Below, piece after piece: positions 41,338 through 50,362 of a stretch of DNA of 64,000 nucleotides. The notes below the pieces were generated by a model. That model was not told where the DNA came from. It saw only the letters and a list, made by a program, of their open reading frames with translations, and searched no databases. The position numbers were made by a program, and so were the translations under genes. Location of the stretch: the NCBI RefSeq assembly GCF_000423545.1, contig NZ_KE384030.1:1-64000 (forward strand), read 5' to 3'. Numbering within the stretch: position 1 is the first letter of the stretch; every line of letters starts with the position of its first letter. The DNA is from Metapseudomonas resinovorans DSM 21078 (GTDB taxonomy: Bacteria; Pseudomonadota; Gammaproteobacteria; Pseudomonadales; Pseudomonadaceae).

Positions 41338-43983
41338 TCAGCAGTCCAGCGGGTTGCGTTTTTCAGGATCGATACCGAACTTGGCGATGGCCTCGGCCAC
41401 GACCTTGGGTTCGATCTCGCCGCGATCCGCCAGGGCTTCCAGGGTCGCGAGGACCACCCAGTAACGGTCAACCTCGAAGAAGTGGCGCAGTTTCTTGCGG
41501 GTGTCGCTGCGGCCGAAACCGTCGGTGCCGAGGACCTTGTATTCCTTGCTCGGTACCCACTGACGAATCTGGTCGGCGAACAGCTTCATATAGTCGGTGG
41601 AGGCCACGACCGGGCCCTTGCGGCCTGCCAGGCACTGCTCGATGTAGGTCTGACGCGGCTTCTGTTCCGGATGCAGGCGGTTGTGACGCTCGACCGCCAG
41701 GCCTTCGCGGCGCAGTTCGTTGAAGCTGGTAACGCTCCAGACGTCAGCGCCGACATTGAACTCGTCGCGGAGGATCTTCGCCGCTTCGCGGACTTCGCGC
41801 AGGATGGTGCCCGAGCCCAGGAGCTGCACGTGGTGCGCGGCGTCCTTCTTATCTTCTTCCAGCAGGTACATGCCCTTGATGATGCCTTCTTCGGCTCCAG
41901 CCGGCAGCGCGGGCTGCTGGTAGGCCTCGTTCATCACGGTGATGTAGTAGAAGATGTTCTGCTGCTCTTCGGTCATCTGGCGGATGCCTTCACGCACGAT
42001 CACCGCCAGCTCGTAGCCGTAGGTGGGGTCGTAGGTGCGGCAGTTCGGAATGGTGGCCGCCATCAGGTGGCTATGGCCGTCTTCGTGCTGCAGGCCTTCG
42101 CCGTTCAGAGTGGTCCGGCCGGAGGTGCCGCCGATCAGGAAGCCGCGAGCACGGCTGTCGCCGGCTGCCCAGGCCAGGTCGCCAATACGCTGGAAGCCGA
42201 ACATCGAATAGAAGATGTAGAACGGCAGCATCGGCTGGTTGTGGTTGCTGTAGGAGGTACCGGCCGCAATGAAGGAGGACATGGCGCCTGCTTCGTTGAT
42301 GCCTTCTTCAAGGATCTGGCCCTTCTTGTCCTCCTTGTAGAACATCACCTGGTCCTTATCCACCGGCTCGTAGAGCTGGCCGACCGAGGAGTAGATGCCC
42401 AGCTGGCGGAACATGCCTTCCATACCGAAGGTACGGGCTTCGTCCGGGATGATCGGAACGATGCGCTGGCCAAGTTCCTTGTCCTTCACCAACTGCGCCA
42501 GGATGCGCACGAAGGACATGGTGGTGGAGATTTCACGATCGCCCGAACCGTCGAGGATGGCCTTGAGGGTTTCCAGCGGCGGGGTCGGGATGCTGAAGCT
42601 GTTGGCGCGACGCTGCGGCATATAGCCACCCAGGGCGGCGCGACGCTCGTGCAGGTACTTGTGCTCGGCGCTGCCTTCCTGCGGGCGGTAGAACGGCAGT
42701 TTTTCCAGATCGTTGTCGTTGACCGGAATGTCAAAGCGATCGCGGAACTGCTTCAGGCTCTCGACATCCACTTTCTTGGTGTTGTGCGCGGTGTTCTGCG
42801 CTTCGCCCGCACCGGTGCCGTAGCCTTTGATGGTCTTGGCCAGGATGACCGTGGGCTGGCCTTTGTGGTTGACCGCCTGGTGGTAGGCCGCATAGACCTT
42901 GTAGGGATCGTGGCCGCCACGGTTGAGTTTCCAGATCTCGTCGTCGGAGAGGTCCTTGACCATGTCCTTGAGCTCTGGCGAGTTGAAGAAGTTTTCGCGG
43001 ACGTAAGCACCGTCCTTCGCCTTGTAGTTCTGGTACTCGCCGTCGACGACTTCGTCCATGCGGCGCTGCAGGGAGCCGTTGGTGTCCTTGGCGAACAGCG
43101 GGTCCCAGAACCGGCCCCAGACCACTTTGTTCACGTTCCACTGGGCGCCGCGGAAGACGCCTTCCAGCTCCTGGATGATCTTGCCGTTGCCGCGGACCGG
43201 GCCGTCTAGGCGCTGCAGGTTGCAGTTGATGACGAAGATCAGGTTGTCCAGCTTCTCGCGGCCGGCCAGGGAGATGGCGCCAAGGGATTCCGGCTCGTCG
43301 CACTCGCCGTCACCCATGAAGCACCAGACCTTCTGTTTGCCGGCGGGGATGAAGCCGCGGCTTTCCAGGTACTTCATGAAGCGGGCCTGGTAGATGGCCT
43401 GAATCGGGCCGAGGCCCATGGATACGGTGGGGAACTGCCAGAAGTCCGGCATCAGCCAGGGGTGCGGGTAAGAGGACAGGCCCTTGCCGTCCACTTCCTG
43501 GCGGAAGTTGGTCATCTGCTCTTCGCTGATGCGGCCTTCGAGGAAGGCGCGAGCATAGATGCCGGGGGATGCGTGGCCCTGATAGAAGATCAGGTCGCCG
43601 CCGTGCTCCTCGGTAGGAGCCTGGAAGAAGTAGTTGAAACCGATGTCGTAGAGGGTCGCCGAGGAAGCGAAGCTGGAAATGTGACCGCCCAGATCCGGGT
43701 CGTGCAGGTTGGTGCGCATCACCATCGCAAGGGCGTTCCAGCGCACCATCGAGCGAATGCGGCGTTCCATGAACAGGTCGCCAGGCATGCGTGCTTCGTG
43801 GGTTACCGGGATGCTGTTGCGATACGGCGTGGTAATGGCGTAGGGCAGTTGGGTGCCGCTGCGGGTGGCCAGCTCACCCATGCGGGTCAGCAGGTAATGC
43901 GCGCGGTCTTCGCCTTCTTTGTCGAGTACGGACTCCAGGGAATCCAGCCATTCCTGGGTTTCGACGGGATCGAGGTCTTGCAT
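41338..43983 (-). CDS. aceE: Pyruvate dehydrogenase E1 component
   Basis: AceE is the homodimeric thiamine-diphosphate-dependent subunit that decarboxylates pyruvate and acetylates E2. The ThDP motif begins CFMGDGECDEPES (GDG) and continues to NLIFVINCNLQ. GYGTGAGEAQNTAHN and DGFGRSDTR are further conserved segments. The length is 881 residues. The ATG at 43983 follows TGGAG. The stop is 11 bases before aceF, and the two form an operon. The upstream region shared with glnE has two operator-like palindromes. Confidence 0.97.
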   Translation of the reverse strand: MQDLDPVETQEWLDSLESVLDKEGEDRAHYLLTRMGELATRSGTQLPYAITTPYRNSIPVTHEARMPGDLFMERRIRSMVRWNALAMVMRTNLHDPDLGGHISSFASSATLYDIGFNYFFQAPTEEHGGDLIFYQGHASPGIYARAFLEGRISEEQMTNFRQEVDGKGLSSYPHPWLMPDFWQFPTVSMGLGPIQAIYQARFMKYLESRGFIPAGKQKVWCFMGDGECDEPESLGAISLAGREKLDNLIFVINCNLQRLDGPVRGNGKIIQELEGVFRGAQWNVNKVVWGRFWDPLFAKDTNGSLQRRMDEVVDGEYQNYKAKDGAYVRENFFNSPELKDMVKDLSDDEIWKLNRGGHDPYKVYAAYHQAVNHKGQPTVILAKTIKGYGTGAGEAQNTAHNTKKVDVESLKQFRDRFDIPVNDNDLEKLPFYRPQEGSAEHKYLHERRAALGGYMPQRRANSFSIPTPPLETLKAILDGSGDREISTTMSFVRILAQLVKDKELGQRIVPIIPDEARTFGMEGMFRQLGIYSSVGQLYEPVDKDQVMFYKEDKKGQILEEGINEAGAMSSFIAAGTSYSNHNQPMLPFYIFYSMFGFQRIGDLAWAAGDSRARGFLIGGTSGRTTLNGEGLQHEDGHSHLMAATIPNCRTYDPTYGYELAVIVREGIRQMTEEQQNIFYYITVMNEAYQQPALPAGAEEGIIKGMYLLEEDKKDAAHHVQLLGSGTILREVREAAKILRDEFNVGADVWSVTSFNELRREGLAVERHNRLHPEQKPRQTYIEQCLAGRKGPVVASTDYMKLFADQIRQWVPSKEYKVLGTDGFGRSDTRKKLRHFFEVDRYWVVLATLEALADRGEIEPKVVAEAIAKFGIDPEKRNPLDC

Positions 43984-44263
43984 GGCTTGCTCCAGGGCGG
44001 AAAGGCTTCCAGAATCGGATGCCAGTGGTCACGGCCGGCCTTGTGGGGCGGTCGCGGCGAAATTCTTGTTACCGGGGGTAGGGCCGGGCTCGTGTAGTTT
44101 TACTACAAATCGACGAAGGTTTCAGCACTCTGGATACAATCTTTCGTAGTAAAACTACAGACTGCGCGGCGCAGTCGGCTGAAAGCCCCGAGTTAGAGCT
44201 GTTCCGCCACCGCTGCGCCAGCTGCGGGTCCAGCCTCGGCCCGCAGCCCAGAAAGGATAGACC
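43984..44263. other. Divergent aceE-glnE intergenic region
   Basis: The 280 bases carry the two palindromes described separately and a TACAAT at 44135-44140. The lower part (44160-44263) is GC-rich and shows no hairpin or reading frame. No terminator is needed here because both genes start outward. Confidence 0.5.
44093..44159. promoter_or_regulatory. Pair of GTAGT-N3-ACTAC palindromes in the aceE-glnE divergent region
   Basis: TGTAGTTTTACTACA (44093-44107) is a perfect dyad apart from its centre base. GTAGTAAAACTACA (44146-44159) contains the same GTAGT-N3-ACTAC dyad in the opposite orientation. The centres are 52 bases apart, about five helical turns, which would put two bound dimers on the same face of the DNA. 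They lie 110-176 bases upstream of aceE and about 105-170 bases upstream of glnE. The motif resembles boxes I recall for the RpiR-family regulator RccR at the aceE promoter of pseudomonads. That assignment is from memory. Confidence 0.6.
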
Positions 44264-47197
44264 ATGAGCTTGCCGTCGCTGGCCGCCCTGTCGGCCACCC
44301 TCCAGCCCAGTGCCGATCGGGCGCTGTCTGCCTTCCGCACTGCCCTCGCTGATCAGTCCCAGGACTTTGACAGCTGGCCCGACGAACGGCGGCAAGCCTT
44401 CGTGCGAGTCAGTGCCGCCAGTGATTTCGTCGCCGAACAGGCCCAGCGCGACCCGCTCATGCTGTTGGCGCTGGCTGCCTCCCGTGAGCTGGAGCGGCCT
44501 CTGGCGCCCGGCGAGTTGCGCGCCCAGGTCGCGGAGCTGCTGGAAGACTGCATGGAAGAAGACGACCTTGGGCGACGGCTGCGCCGCTACCGCCACCGCC
44601 AGCAGTTGCGCATTATCTGGCGCGACCTGACCCGTCAGGCGGATCTTGCGGAAACCTGTCGCGACCTCTCCGACCTCGCAGACGCCTGCATCGACCTCGC
44701 TTACCACTGGCTTTACAGCCGCCATTGCGCCCAGTTCGGCACGCCCATCGGCCGTCGCTCTGGTCTTCCACAGCATCTGGTCGTGCTGGGCATGGGTAAG
44801 CTTGGGGCCCATGAATTGAACCTGTCCTCGGACATCGACCTGATCTTCGGCTACCCCGAGGGCGGTGAGACTGAAGGTGCCAAGCGCGCCCTGGACAATC
44901 AGGAGTTCTTCACGCGCCTCGGCCAGCGGCTGATCAAGGCGCTGGACGCCATCACTGTGGACGGATTTGTCTTCCGTGTGGATATGCGCCTGCGTCCTTA
45001 CGGCTCATCCGGGTCGTTGGTGTTCAGCTTCAATGCGTTGGAGCAGTACTACCAGGACCAGGGGCGTGACTGGGAACGCTACGCCATGATCAAGGCGCGG
45101 GTGGTGGGCGGCGACCAGGCGGCCGGCGCCTACCTGCTGCAGATGCTGCGTCCCTTCGTCTATCGCCGCTACCTGGATTTTTCTGCCATCGAAGCGCTGC
45201 GCTCGATGAAGCAATTGATCCAGCAGGAGGTGCGGCGCAAGGGCATGACCGAGAACGTCAAGCTCGGCTCCGGAGGCATTCGCGAAGTTGAGTTCATCGC
45301 CCAGGCCTTCCAGCTGATTCACGGCGGCCGCGACCTCAGCCTGCAGCAGCGACCGCTGCTGACGGTACTGGAGACCTTGGAGGGCCAGGGCTACCTGCCG
45401 CCACCGGTGGTTGCCGAATTGAAGGAAGGCTACGAGTTTCTCCGCTACACCGAGCACGCCTTGCAGGCCATCGCCGACCGCCAGACGCAGATGCTGCCGG
45501 ACAGTGAGCTGGATCGAGCGCGTGTTGCCTTCATCATGGGCTTTGACGACTGGACGAGCTTCCACGAGCGCCTGATGCACTGGCGCGGGCGTGTCGAGTG
45601 GCACTTTCAGCAAGTGATCGCCGATCCGGATGACGAAGAGGGCGGCGACGGTGAAAGCTGCATCGGTGGCGAATGGCTTCCGCTCTGGGAGGAGGCGCTG
45701 GACGAGGAGAGTGCTTGCCGTCAGTTGGGCGAAGCCGGCTTCGCCGAGCCCGTCGCAGCTTGGCGTCGCCTTTCCGACCTGCGCAATGGCCCGCAGGTGC
45801 GTGCCATGCAGCGTCTCGGACGCGAGCGTCTGGATGCGTTCATACCGCGCCTGCTGAGCCTGACCGTGGAGCATCGCACGCCTGACCTGGTGCTGGAGCG
45901 GGTGCTGCCCATGGTGGAAAAGGTGGCGCGCCGTTCCGCCTACCTGGTACTGCTGACCGAAAACCCCGGCGCCCTGCAGCGTTTGATCGAACTCTGTGCG
46001 GCCAGCCCCTGGATCGCCGAGCAGATCACCCGCTTCCCGCTGTTGTTGGATGAACTGCTCAATGAGGGCCGCCTCTATCGCCCGCCGCTGGCGCCGGAGC
46101 TGGCGGCCGAGCTGCGCGAGCGCCTGACGCGGATCCCCGAAGACGATCTGGAGCAGCAGATGGAGGCCCTGCGCCACTTCAAGCTGGCCCACAGTCTGCG
46201 GGTGGCGGCTTCGGAAATAGCCGGCACCTTGCCGCTGATGAAGGTCAGCGACTACCTGACCTGGCTGGCCGAGGCCATTCTCGATCAAGTGCTTGCCCTT
46301 TCATGGCGCCAGACCGTGGCCAAGTACGGCACGCCCAAGCGCGCTGACGGCAGTCTTTGCGATCCGGACTTCGTCATCGTCGGCTACGGCAAGGTCGGTG
46401 GCCTCGAGTTCGGCCATGGCTCGGACCTGGACCTGGTGTTCATCCACGATGGCGATCCCCAGGCTGAAACCGATGGCGACAAACCCATCGACGGCGCGCA
46501 GTTCTTCACTCGCCTGGGGCAGCGCATCATCCATTTGCTGACCACCCAGACCACCTCCGGAGCCCTGTACGAAGTGGACATGCGCCTGCGTCCGTCGGGT
46601 GCTGCAGGCCTGCTGGTCAGTTCCCTGGGCGCCTTCCAGCGCTACCAGGAGAACGAAGCCTGGACCTGGGAGCACCAGGCGCTGGTGCGTGCGCGGGTGC
46701 TGGTGGGCTCGCCGCAGGTCGCCACCGCCTTCGAGCAGGTGCGCCTGGCGGTGCTCGGCCGCGAGCGCGATTTGCCCGGGTTGCGCGCAGAGGTGAGCGA
46801 GATGCGCGCCAAGATGCGTGGCAACCTTGGCACCCGCGAAACCGCTGCCGGCACAGGGTCGAATGCCTTCGAGGCCGCGGCCTCCTTCGATCTGAAGCAG
46901 GATGCCGGCGGTATCGTCGATATCGAATTTATGGTGCAATATGCGGCCCTGGCCTGGTCGCGACAGCACCCTGAACTGGTGCGTTACACCGATAACATCC
47001 GCATTCTGGATGGCCTGGAGCAGGCAAACCTGCTGGCCGGCGACGAAGTGCGCCTGCTGCAGGAAGCCTACAAAGCCTACCGTTCAGCGGCCCACCGCCA
47101 GGCCTTGCAGAAGCAGCCCGGGATAGTGAGCGGGGACCAGTTCCACGCGGAGCGCCATGGCGTGATGCGGATCTGGCGTGAACTGGGTCTGAACTGA
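44264..47197 (+). CDS. glnE: Bifunctional glutamine synthetase adenylyltransferase/deadenylase
   Basis: GlnE adds and removes AMP on glutamine synthetase in response to PII and glutamine. The protein has two nucleotidyltransferase domains. The N-terminal deadenylase has GMGKLGAHELNLSSDIDLIF and the C-terminal adenylase has GYGKVGGLEFGHGSDLDLVF, each with the DxD metal site and followed by a helical domain. The length is 977 residues. ATG 44264 is preceded by AAAGGA. It is followed 42 bases later by ilvE. Confidence 0.97.
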   Translation: MSLPSLAALSATLQPSADRALSAFRTALADQSQDFDSWPDERRQAFVRVSAASDFVAEQAQRDPLMLLALAASRELERPLAPGELRAQVAELLEDCMEEDDLGRRLRRYRHRQQLRIIWRDLTRQADLAETCRDLSDLADACIDLAYHWLYSRHCAQFGTPIGRRSGLPQHLVVLGMGKLGAHELNLSSDIDLIFGYPEGGETEGAKRALDNQEFFTRLGQRLIKALDAITVDGFVFRVDMRLRPYGSSGSLVFSFNALEQYYQDQGRDWERYAMIKARVVGGDQAAGAYLLQMLRPFVYRRYLDFSAIEALRSMKQLIQQEVRRKGMTENVKLGSGGIREVEFIAQAFQLIHGGRDLSLQQRPLLTVLETLEGQGYLPPPVVAELKEGYEFLRYTEHALQAIADRQTQMLPDSELDRARVAFIMGFDDWTSFHERLMHWRGRVEWHFQQVIADPDDEEGGDGESCIGGEWLPLWEEALDEESACRQLGEAGFAEPVAAWRRLSDLRNGPQVRAMQRLGRERLDAFIPRLLSLTVEHRTPDLVLERVLPMVEKVARRSAYLVLLTENPGALQRLIELCAASPWIAEQITRFPLLLDELLNEGRLYRPPLAPELAAELRERLTRIPEDDLEQQMEALRHFKLAHSLRVAASEIAGTLPLMKVSDYLTWLAEAILDQVLALSWRQTVAKYGTPKRADGSLCDPDFVIVGYGKVGGLEFGHGSDLDLVFIHDGDPQAETDGDKPIDGAQFFTRLGQRIIHLLTTQTTSGALYEVDMRLRPSGAAGLLVSSLGAFQRYQENEAWTWEHQALVRARVLVGSPQVATAFEQVRLAVLGRERDLPGLRAEVSEMRAKMRGNLGTRETAAGTGSNAFEAAASFDLKQDAGGIVDIEFMVQYAALAWSRQHPELVRYTDNIRILDGLEQANLLAGDEVRLLQEAYKAYRSAAHRQALQKQPGIVSGDQFHAERHGVMRIWRELGLN

Positions 47198-47239
47198 CCC
47201 GGCTGGCTGAACCAATCGAATTCTTGAGGAGCTGGCAAT

Positions 47240-48163
47240 ATGTCGATGGCCGATCGTGATGGCGTGATCTGGTATGACGGCGAACTGGTGCCGTGGCGCG
47301 AAGCAACCACTCACGTCCTGACCCACACCCTGCATTACGGCATGGGCGTGTTCGAAGGCGTACGCGCCTACAACACTCCGGACGGCACTGCCATCTTCCG
47401 CCTGCAGGCTCACACCGACCGACTGTTTGACTCCGCTCACATCTTCAACATGGAGATTCCCTTCTCCAAGGAAGAAATCAACGAAGCCCAGCGCGCCGCT
47501 GTTCGTGAGAACGGCCTGGAAAGCGCCTACTTGCGGCCGATGGTGTTCTTCGGCAGCGAGGGCATGGGCCTGCGCGCGACCGGTCTGAAGGTGCATGTGA
47601 TCGTCGCCGCCTGGCACTGGGGCGCGTACATGGGCGAGGAAGCACTGGTCAACGGCATCAAGGTGCGTACCAGCTCCTATACCCGCCACCACGTCAACAT
47701 TTCCATGACGCGCGCCAAGGCCAACGGCAACTACATCAACTCGATGCTGGCCCTGCAGGAGGCCATTTCCGGCGGCGCCGACGAGGCCATGCTGCTGGAC
47801 CCGGAAGGCTACGTGGCCGAGGGTTCGGGCGAGAACATCTTCCTGGTCAAGGACGGCGTGGTGTACACCCCGGAAGTGACCTCCTGCCTCAATGGCATTA
47901 CCCGCAGCACCATCCTGACCCTGGCTGGCGAGCTGGGTATCAAGGTCGTGGAGAAGCGCATCACCCGTGACGAGGTGTACATCGCCGACGAGGCCTTCTT
48001 CACCGGTACCGCCGCCGAAGTCACCCCGATCCGCGAAGTGGATGGCCGCAAGATCGGCATCGGTCGCCGTGGTCCGGTGACCGAGAAGCTGCAGAAAGCC
48101 TACTTCGACCTGGTGACCGGCAAGACTTCCGCCCACGGCGAGTGGCGCACCCTGGTCAAGTAA
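47240..48163 (+). CDS. ilvE: Branched-chain amino acid aminotransferase
   Basis: IlvE is a PLP-dependent fold-type IV transaminase that makes Leu, Ile and Val from their 2-oxo acids. HYGMGVFEGVRAY and the PLP-Lys region ISMTRAKANGNYINSML are present, and EGSGENIFLVKDG contains the conserved Glu that contacts the pyridine nitrogen. The length of 307 residues is typical. AGGAG precedes ATG 47240. Confidence 0.97.
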   Translation: MSMADRDGVIWYDGELVPWREATTHVLTHTLHYGMGVFEGVRAYNTPDGTAIFRLQAHTDRLFDSAHIFNMEIPFSKEEINEAQRAAVRENGLESAYLRPMVFFGSEGMGLRATGLKVHVIVAAWHWGAYMGEEALVNGIKVRTSSYTRHHVNISMTRAKANGNYINSMLALQEAISGGADEAMLLDPEGYVAEGSGENIFLVKDGVVYTPEVTSCLNGITRSTILTLAGELGIKVVEKRITRDEVYIADEAFFTGTAAEVTPIREVDGRKIGIGRRGPVTEKLQKAYFDLVTGKTSAHGEWRTLVK

Positions 48164-48183
48164 TCCGACTAAGCTGCACGCGG

Positions 48184-48231
48184 CAAGCCGCAAGCTGCAA
48201 GTGGTTCGCACCGCTTGGAGCTTGCGGCTTG
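48184..48231. repeat. Inverted repeat between ilvE and waaF
   Basis: CAAGCCGCAAGCT (48184-48196) and AGCTTGCGGCTTG (48219-48231) are perfect 13-base complements with a 22-base loop. They are set in a longer region of GCAAGC/GCTTG heptad-like repeats (48178-48250). Similar AAGCTGCAAGC-type palindromes occur repeatedly in Pseudomonas intergenic DNA as I recall. It lies directly before the LPS operon. Confidence 0.65.
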
Positions 48232-48256
48232 TCGCTTGAGGCTTGAAGCTGCCCTT

Positions 48257-49300
48257 ATGAAAATACTGATCGTAGGACCCTCCTGGGTCGGCGACATGGT
48301 GATGGCGCAGACACTCTTCCAGTGCCTGAAGGCCCGCCATCCCGACTGCGAGATCGACGTGCTGGCCCCCGAGTGGAGCCGGCCCATCCTTGAGCGCATG
48401 CCGGAAGTGCGCCAGGCGCTGAGTTTCCCCGTCGGCCACGGCGTGCTGGATATCGCCACTCGCCGCAAGATCGGCAAGTCCCTGCTGGGGCAGTACGATC
48501 AGGCCATTCTCCTGCCCAACTCGCTGAAGTCGGCGCTGGTGCCCTGGTTCGCCGGCATCCCCAAACGCACCGGTTGGAAGGGCGAGATGCGCTACGGCCT
48601 GCTGAATGACATTCGTGTTCTCGACAAGCAGCGCTACCCGCTGATGATCGAGCGCTTCATGGCCCTGGCCTTCGAACCGGGCGCCGAGCTGCCCAAGCCC
48701 TATCCACGCCCTTCGCTGCGGATCGATCCGGCCAGCCGCGACGCCGCCCGGGCCAAGTTCGGCCTGGATCTGGATCGCCCCGTGCTGGCGCTCTGTCCGG
48801 GTGCCGAGTTCGGCGAGGCCAAGCGTTGGCCCGCCGAGCACTACGCCAAGGTGGCCGAACTGAAGATCCGGACCGGCTGGCAGGTCTGGTTGTTCGGCTC
48901 GAAGAACGACCACCCGGGGGGCGAAGACATCCGCATGCGCCTTATCCCGGGCCTGCGCGAAGAAGCGGTCAACCTCGCCGGTGAAACCAGCCTGGCCGAG
49001 GCCATCGACCTGATGTCCTGCGCCAGCGCAGTGGTGTCCAACGACTCCGGGCTGATGCACGTGGCGGCTGCCTTGGCGCGACCGCTGGTGGCGGTCTACG
49101 GTTCGACCTCGCCGCAGTTCACCCCGCCCCTGGCCGAGCAGGTGGAGATTGTCCGCCTCGGTCTGGAGTGCAGCCCCTGCTTCGAGCGCACTTGCCGCTT
49201 CGGCCACTACAACTGCCTGCGCGAGCTCAAACCGCGCCCGGTGATCGAAGCCCTGGACCGCCTGGTGCCGGACCCGCTCGAGCTGGTGGAGAGTCGCTGA
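48257..49300 (+). CDS. waaF: ADP-heptose:LPS heptosyltransferase II
   Basis: WaaF adds the second L-glycero-D-manno-heptose to the LPS inner core on the cytoplasmic face of the inner membrane. It is a GT9 enzyme with the MKILIVGPSWVGDMVMAQ N-terminus and the ADP-heptose-binding run CPGAEFGEAKRWPAEHYAKV. VVSNDSGLMHVAAAL and GSTSPQFTPPL are also conserved. The length is 347 residues. ATG 48257 fits the conserved start. It is the first gene of a long run of + strand LPS genes with very short gaps. Confidence 0.95.
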   Translation: MKILIVGPSWVGDMVMAQTLFQCLKARHPDCEIDVLAPEWSRPILERMPEVRQALSFPVGHGVLDIATRRKIGKSLLGQYDQAILLPNSLKSALVPWFAGIPKRTGWKGEMRYGLLNDIRVLDKQRYPLMIERFMALAFEPGAELPKPYPRPSLRIDPASRDAARAKFGLDLDRPVLALCPGAEFGEAKRWPAEHYAKVAELKIRTGWQVWLFGSKNDHPGGEDIRMRLIPGLREEAVNLAGETSLAEAIDLMSCASAVVSNDSGLMHVAAALARPLVAVYGSTSPQFTPPLAEQVEIVRLGLECSPCFERTCRFGHYNCLRELKPRPVIEALDRLVPDPLELVESR

Positions 49301-50362
49301 GTGCGGGTACTGCTGATCAAGACGTCTTCCCTGGGCGATGTCATTCATACCTTGCCGGCGCTCACCGATGCTGCGCGGGCGATTCCCGGCATCGAGTTCG
49401 ACTGGGTGGTGGAAGAGGGGTTTGCCGAGATTCCGGCCTGGCATCCGGCGGTGGCGCAAGTCATTCCGGTGGCGATCCGCCGCTGGCGCAACAACCTCTG
49501 GCAGACCCTGAGAAGCGGCGAATGGCGCCGCTTCAAGCGCCGTCTGCGGGAAACCCGCTATGACCTGGTGATCGACGCACAAGGCTTGCTGAAGAGCGCC
49601 CTGCTGACCCGTTACACCAAGGCACCGGTAGTGGGGCTGGATCGTGACTCGGCCCGCGAGCCGGTGGCCAGCCACTTCTATGATCGCCGCTATCCGGTGG
49701 CCTGGGGACAGCACGCTGTCGAGCGCGTGCGCCAGTTGTTCGCCCAGGCACTGGACTATCGGGTGCCTGAAGGGGTTGGCAACTACGGTCTGAATCGCGC
49801 CCAACTGGCCGACGCTCAGAGCGGTGCGCCCTACCTGCTGTTCCTCCATGGCACCACGTGGGAGACCAAGCACTGGCCGGAAAAGTATTGGCGCGAACTT
49901 ACCGAGCGCGCCTGCGACCATGGCTGGCACGTGCGGCTGCCCTGGGGCAATCCGACGGAAAAAGCACGTGCCGAACGCATTGCCGAAGGCTTGGAAAAGG
50001 CTGCAGTGCTCCCCAAGTTATCCCTGGCGGGGATGGCCAAGGTCGTGGCCGGCGCCCGCGCCTGCGTGGCGGTGGATACCGGCCTCGGCCACCTGGCTGC
50101 CGCCCTGGATGTGCCGACCTTGTCACTTTACGGCCCGACCAACCCGGGCTTCACCGGCGCTTATGGGCGGTCGCAGATCCACTTGGGTAGCGACTTCCCC
50201 TGCGCGCCCTGCTTGAAGAAGGTCTGTGCCTACAAGCCGACGGTGGAAGATCGCCGCCTGTTCGATCTGGAAGGTGAACAGCCGCTTTGTTTCACCCGGC
50301 TGAATCCGCAGCGCGTGGCGACCCAGCTGGAAGCCCTTCTGCTGACTGAGGATATCCACTGA
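49301..50362 (+). CDS. waaC: ADP-heptose:LPS heptosyltransferase I
   Basis: WaaC adds the first heptose to Kdo2-lipid A. It is a GT9 protein with MRVLLIKTSSLGDVIHTLPAL at its start and FLHGTTWETKHWPEKYW as nucleotide-sugar-binding loop. VAVDTGLGHLAAALDVP and YGPTNPGFTGAYG follow. The length is 353 residues. The GTG start follows the waaF TGA without a gap, and the last base of the stop is shared with the waaG start. Confidence 0.95.
   Translation: MRVLLIKTSSLGDVIHTLPALTDAARAIPGIEFDWVVEEGFAEIPAWHPAVAQVIPVAIRRWRNNLWQTLRSGEWRRFKRRLRETRYDLVIDAQGLLKSALLTRYTKAPVVGLDRDSAREPVASHFYDRRYPVAWGQHAVERVRQLFAQALDYRVPEGVGNYGLNRAQLADAQSGAPYLLFLHGTTWETKHWPEKYWRELTERACDHGWHVRLPWGNPTEKARAERIAEGLEKAAVLPKLSLAGMAKVVAGARACVAVDTGLGHLAAALDVPTLSLYGPTNPGFTGAYGRSQIHLGSDFPCAPCLKKVCAYKPTVEDRRLFDLEGEQPLCFTRLNPQRVATQLEALLLTEDIH

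Noticed and set aside
39191-41464. 757-codon open frame antisense to aceF
   Set aside because: Composition follows the repeated lipoyl-domain codons of aceF read backwards. aceF is unambiguous.
41482-43209. 575-codon open frame antisense to aceE
   Set aside because: Shadow of aceE with no domain.
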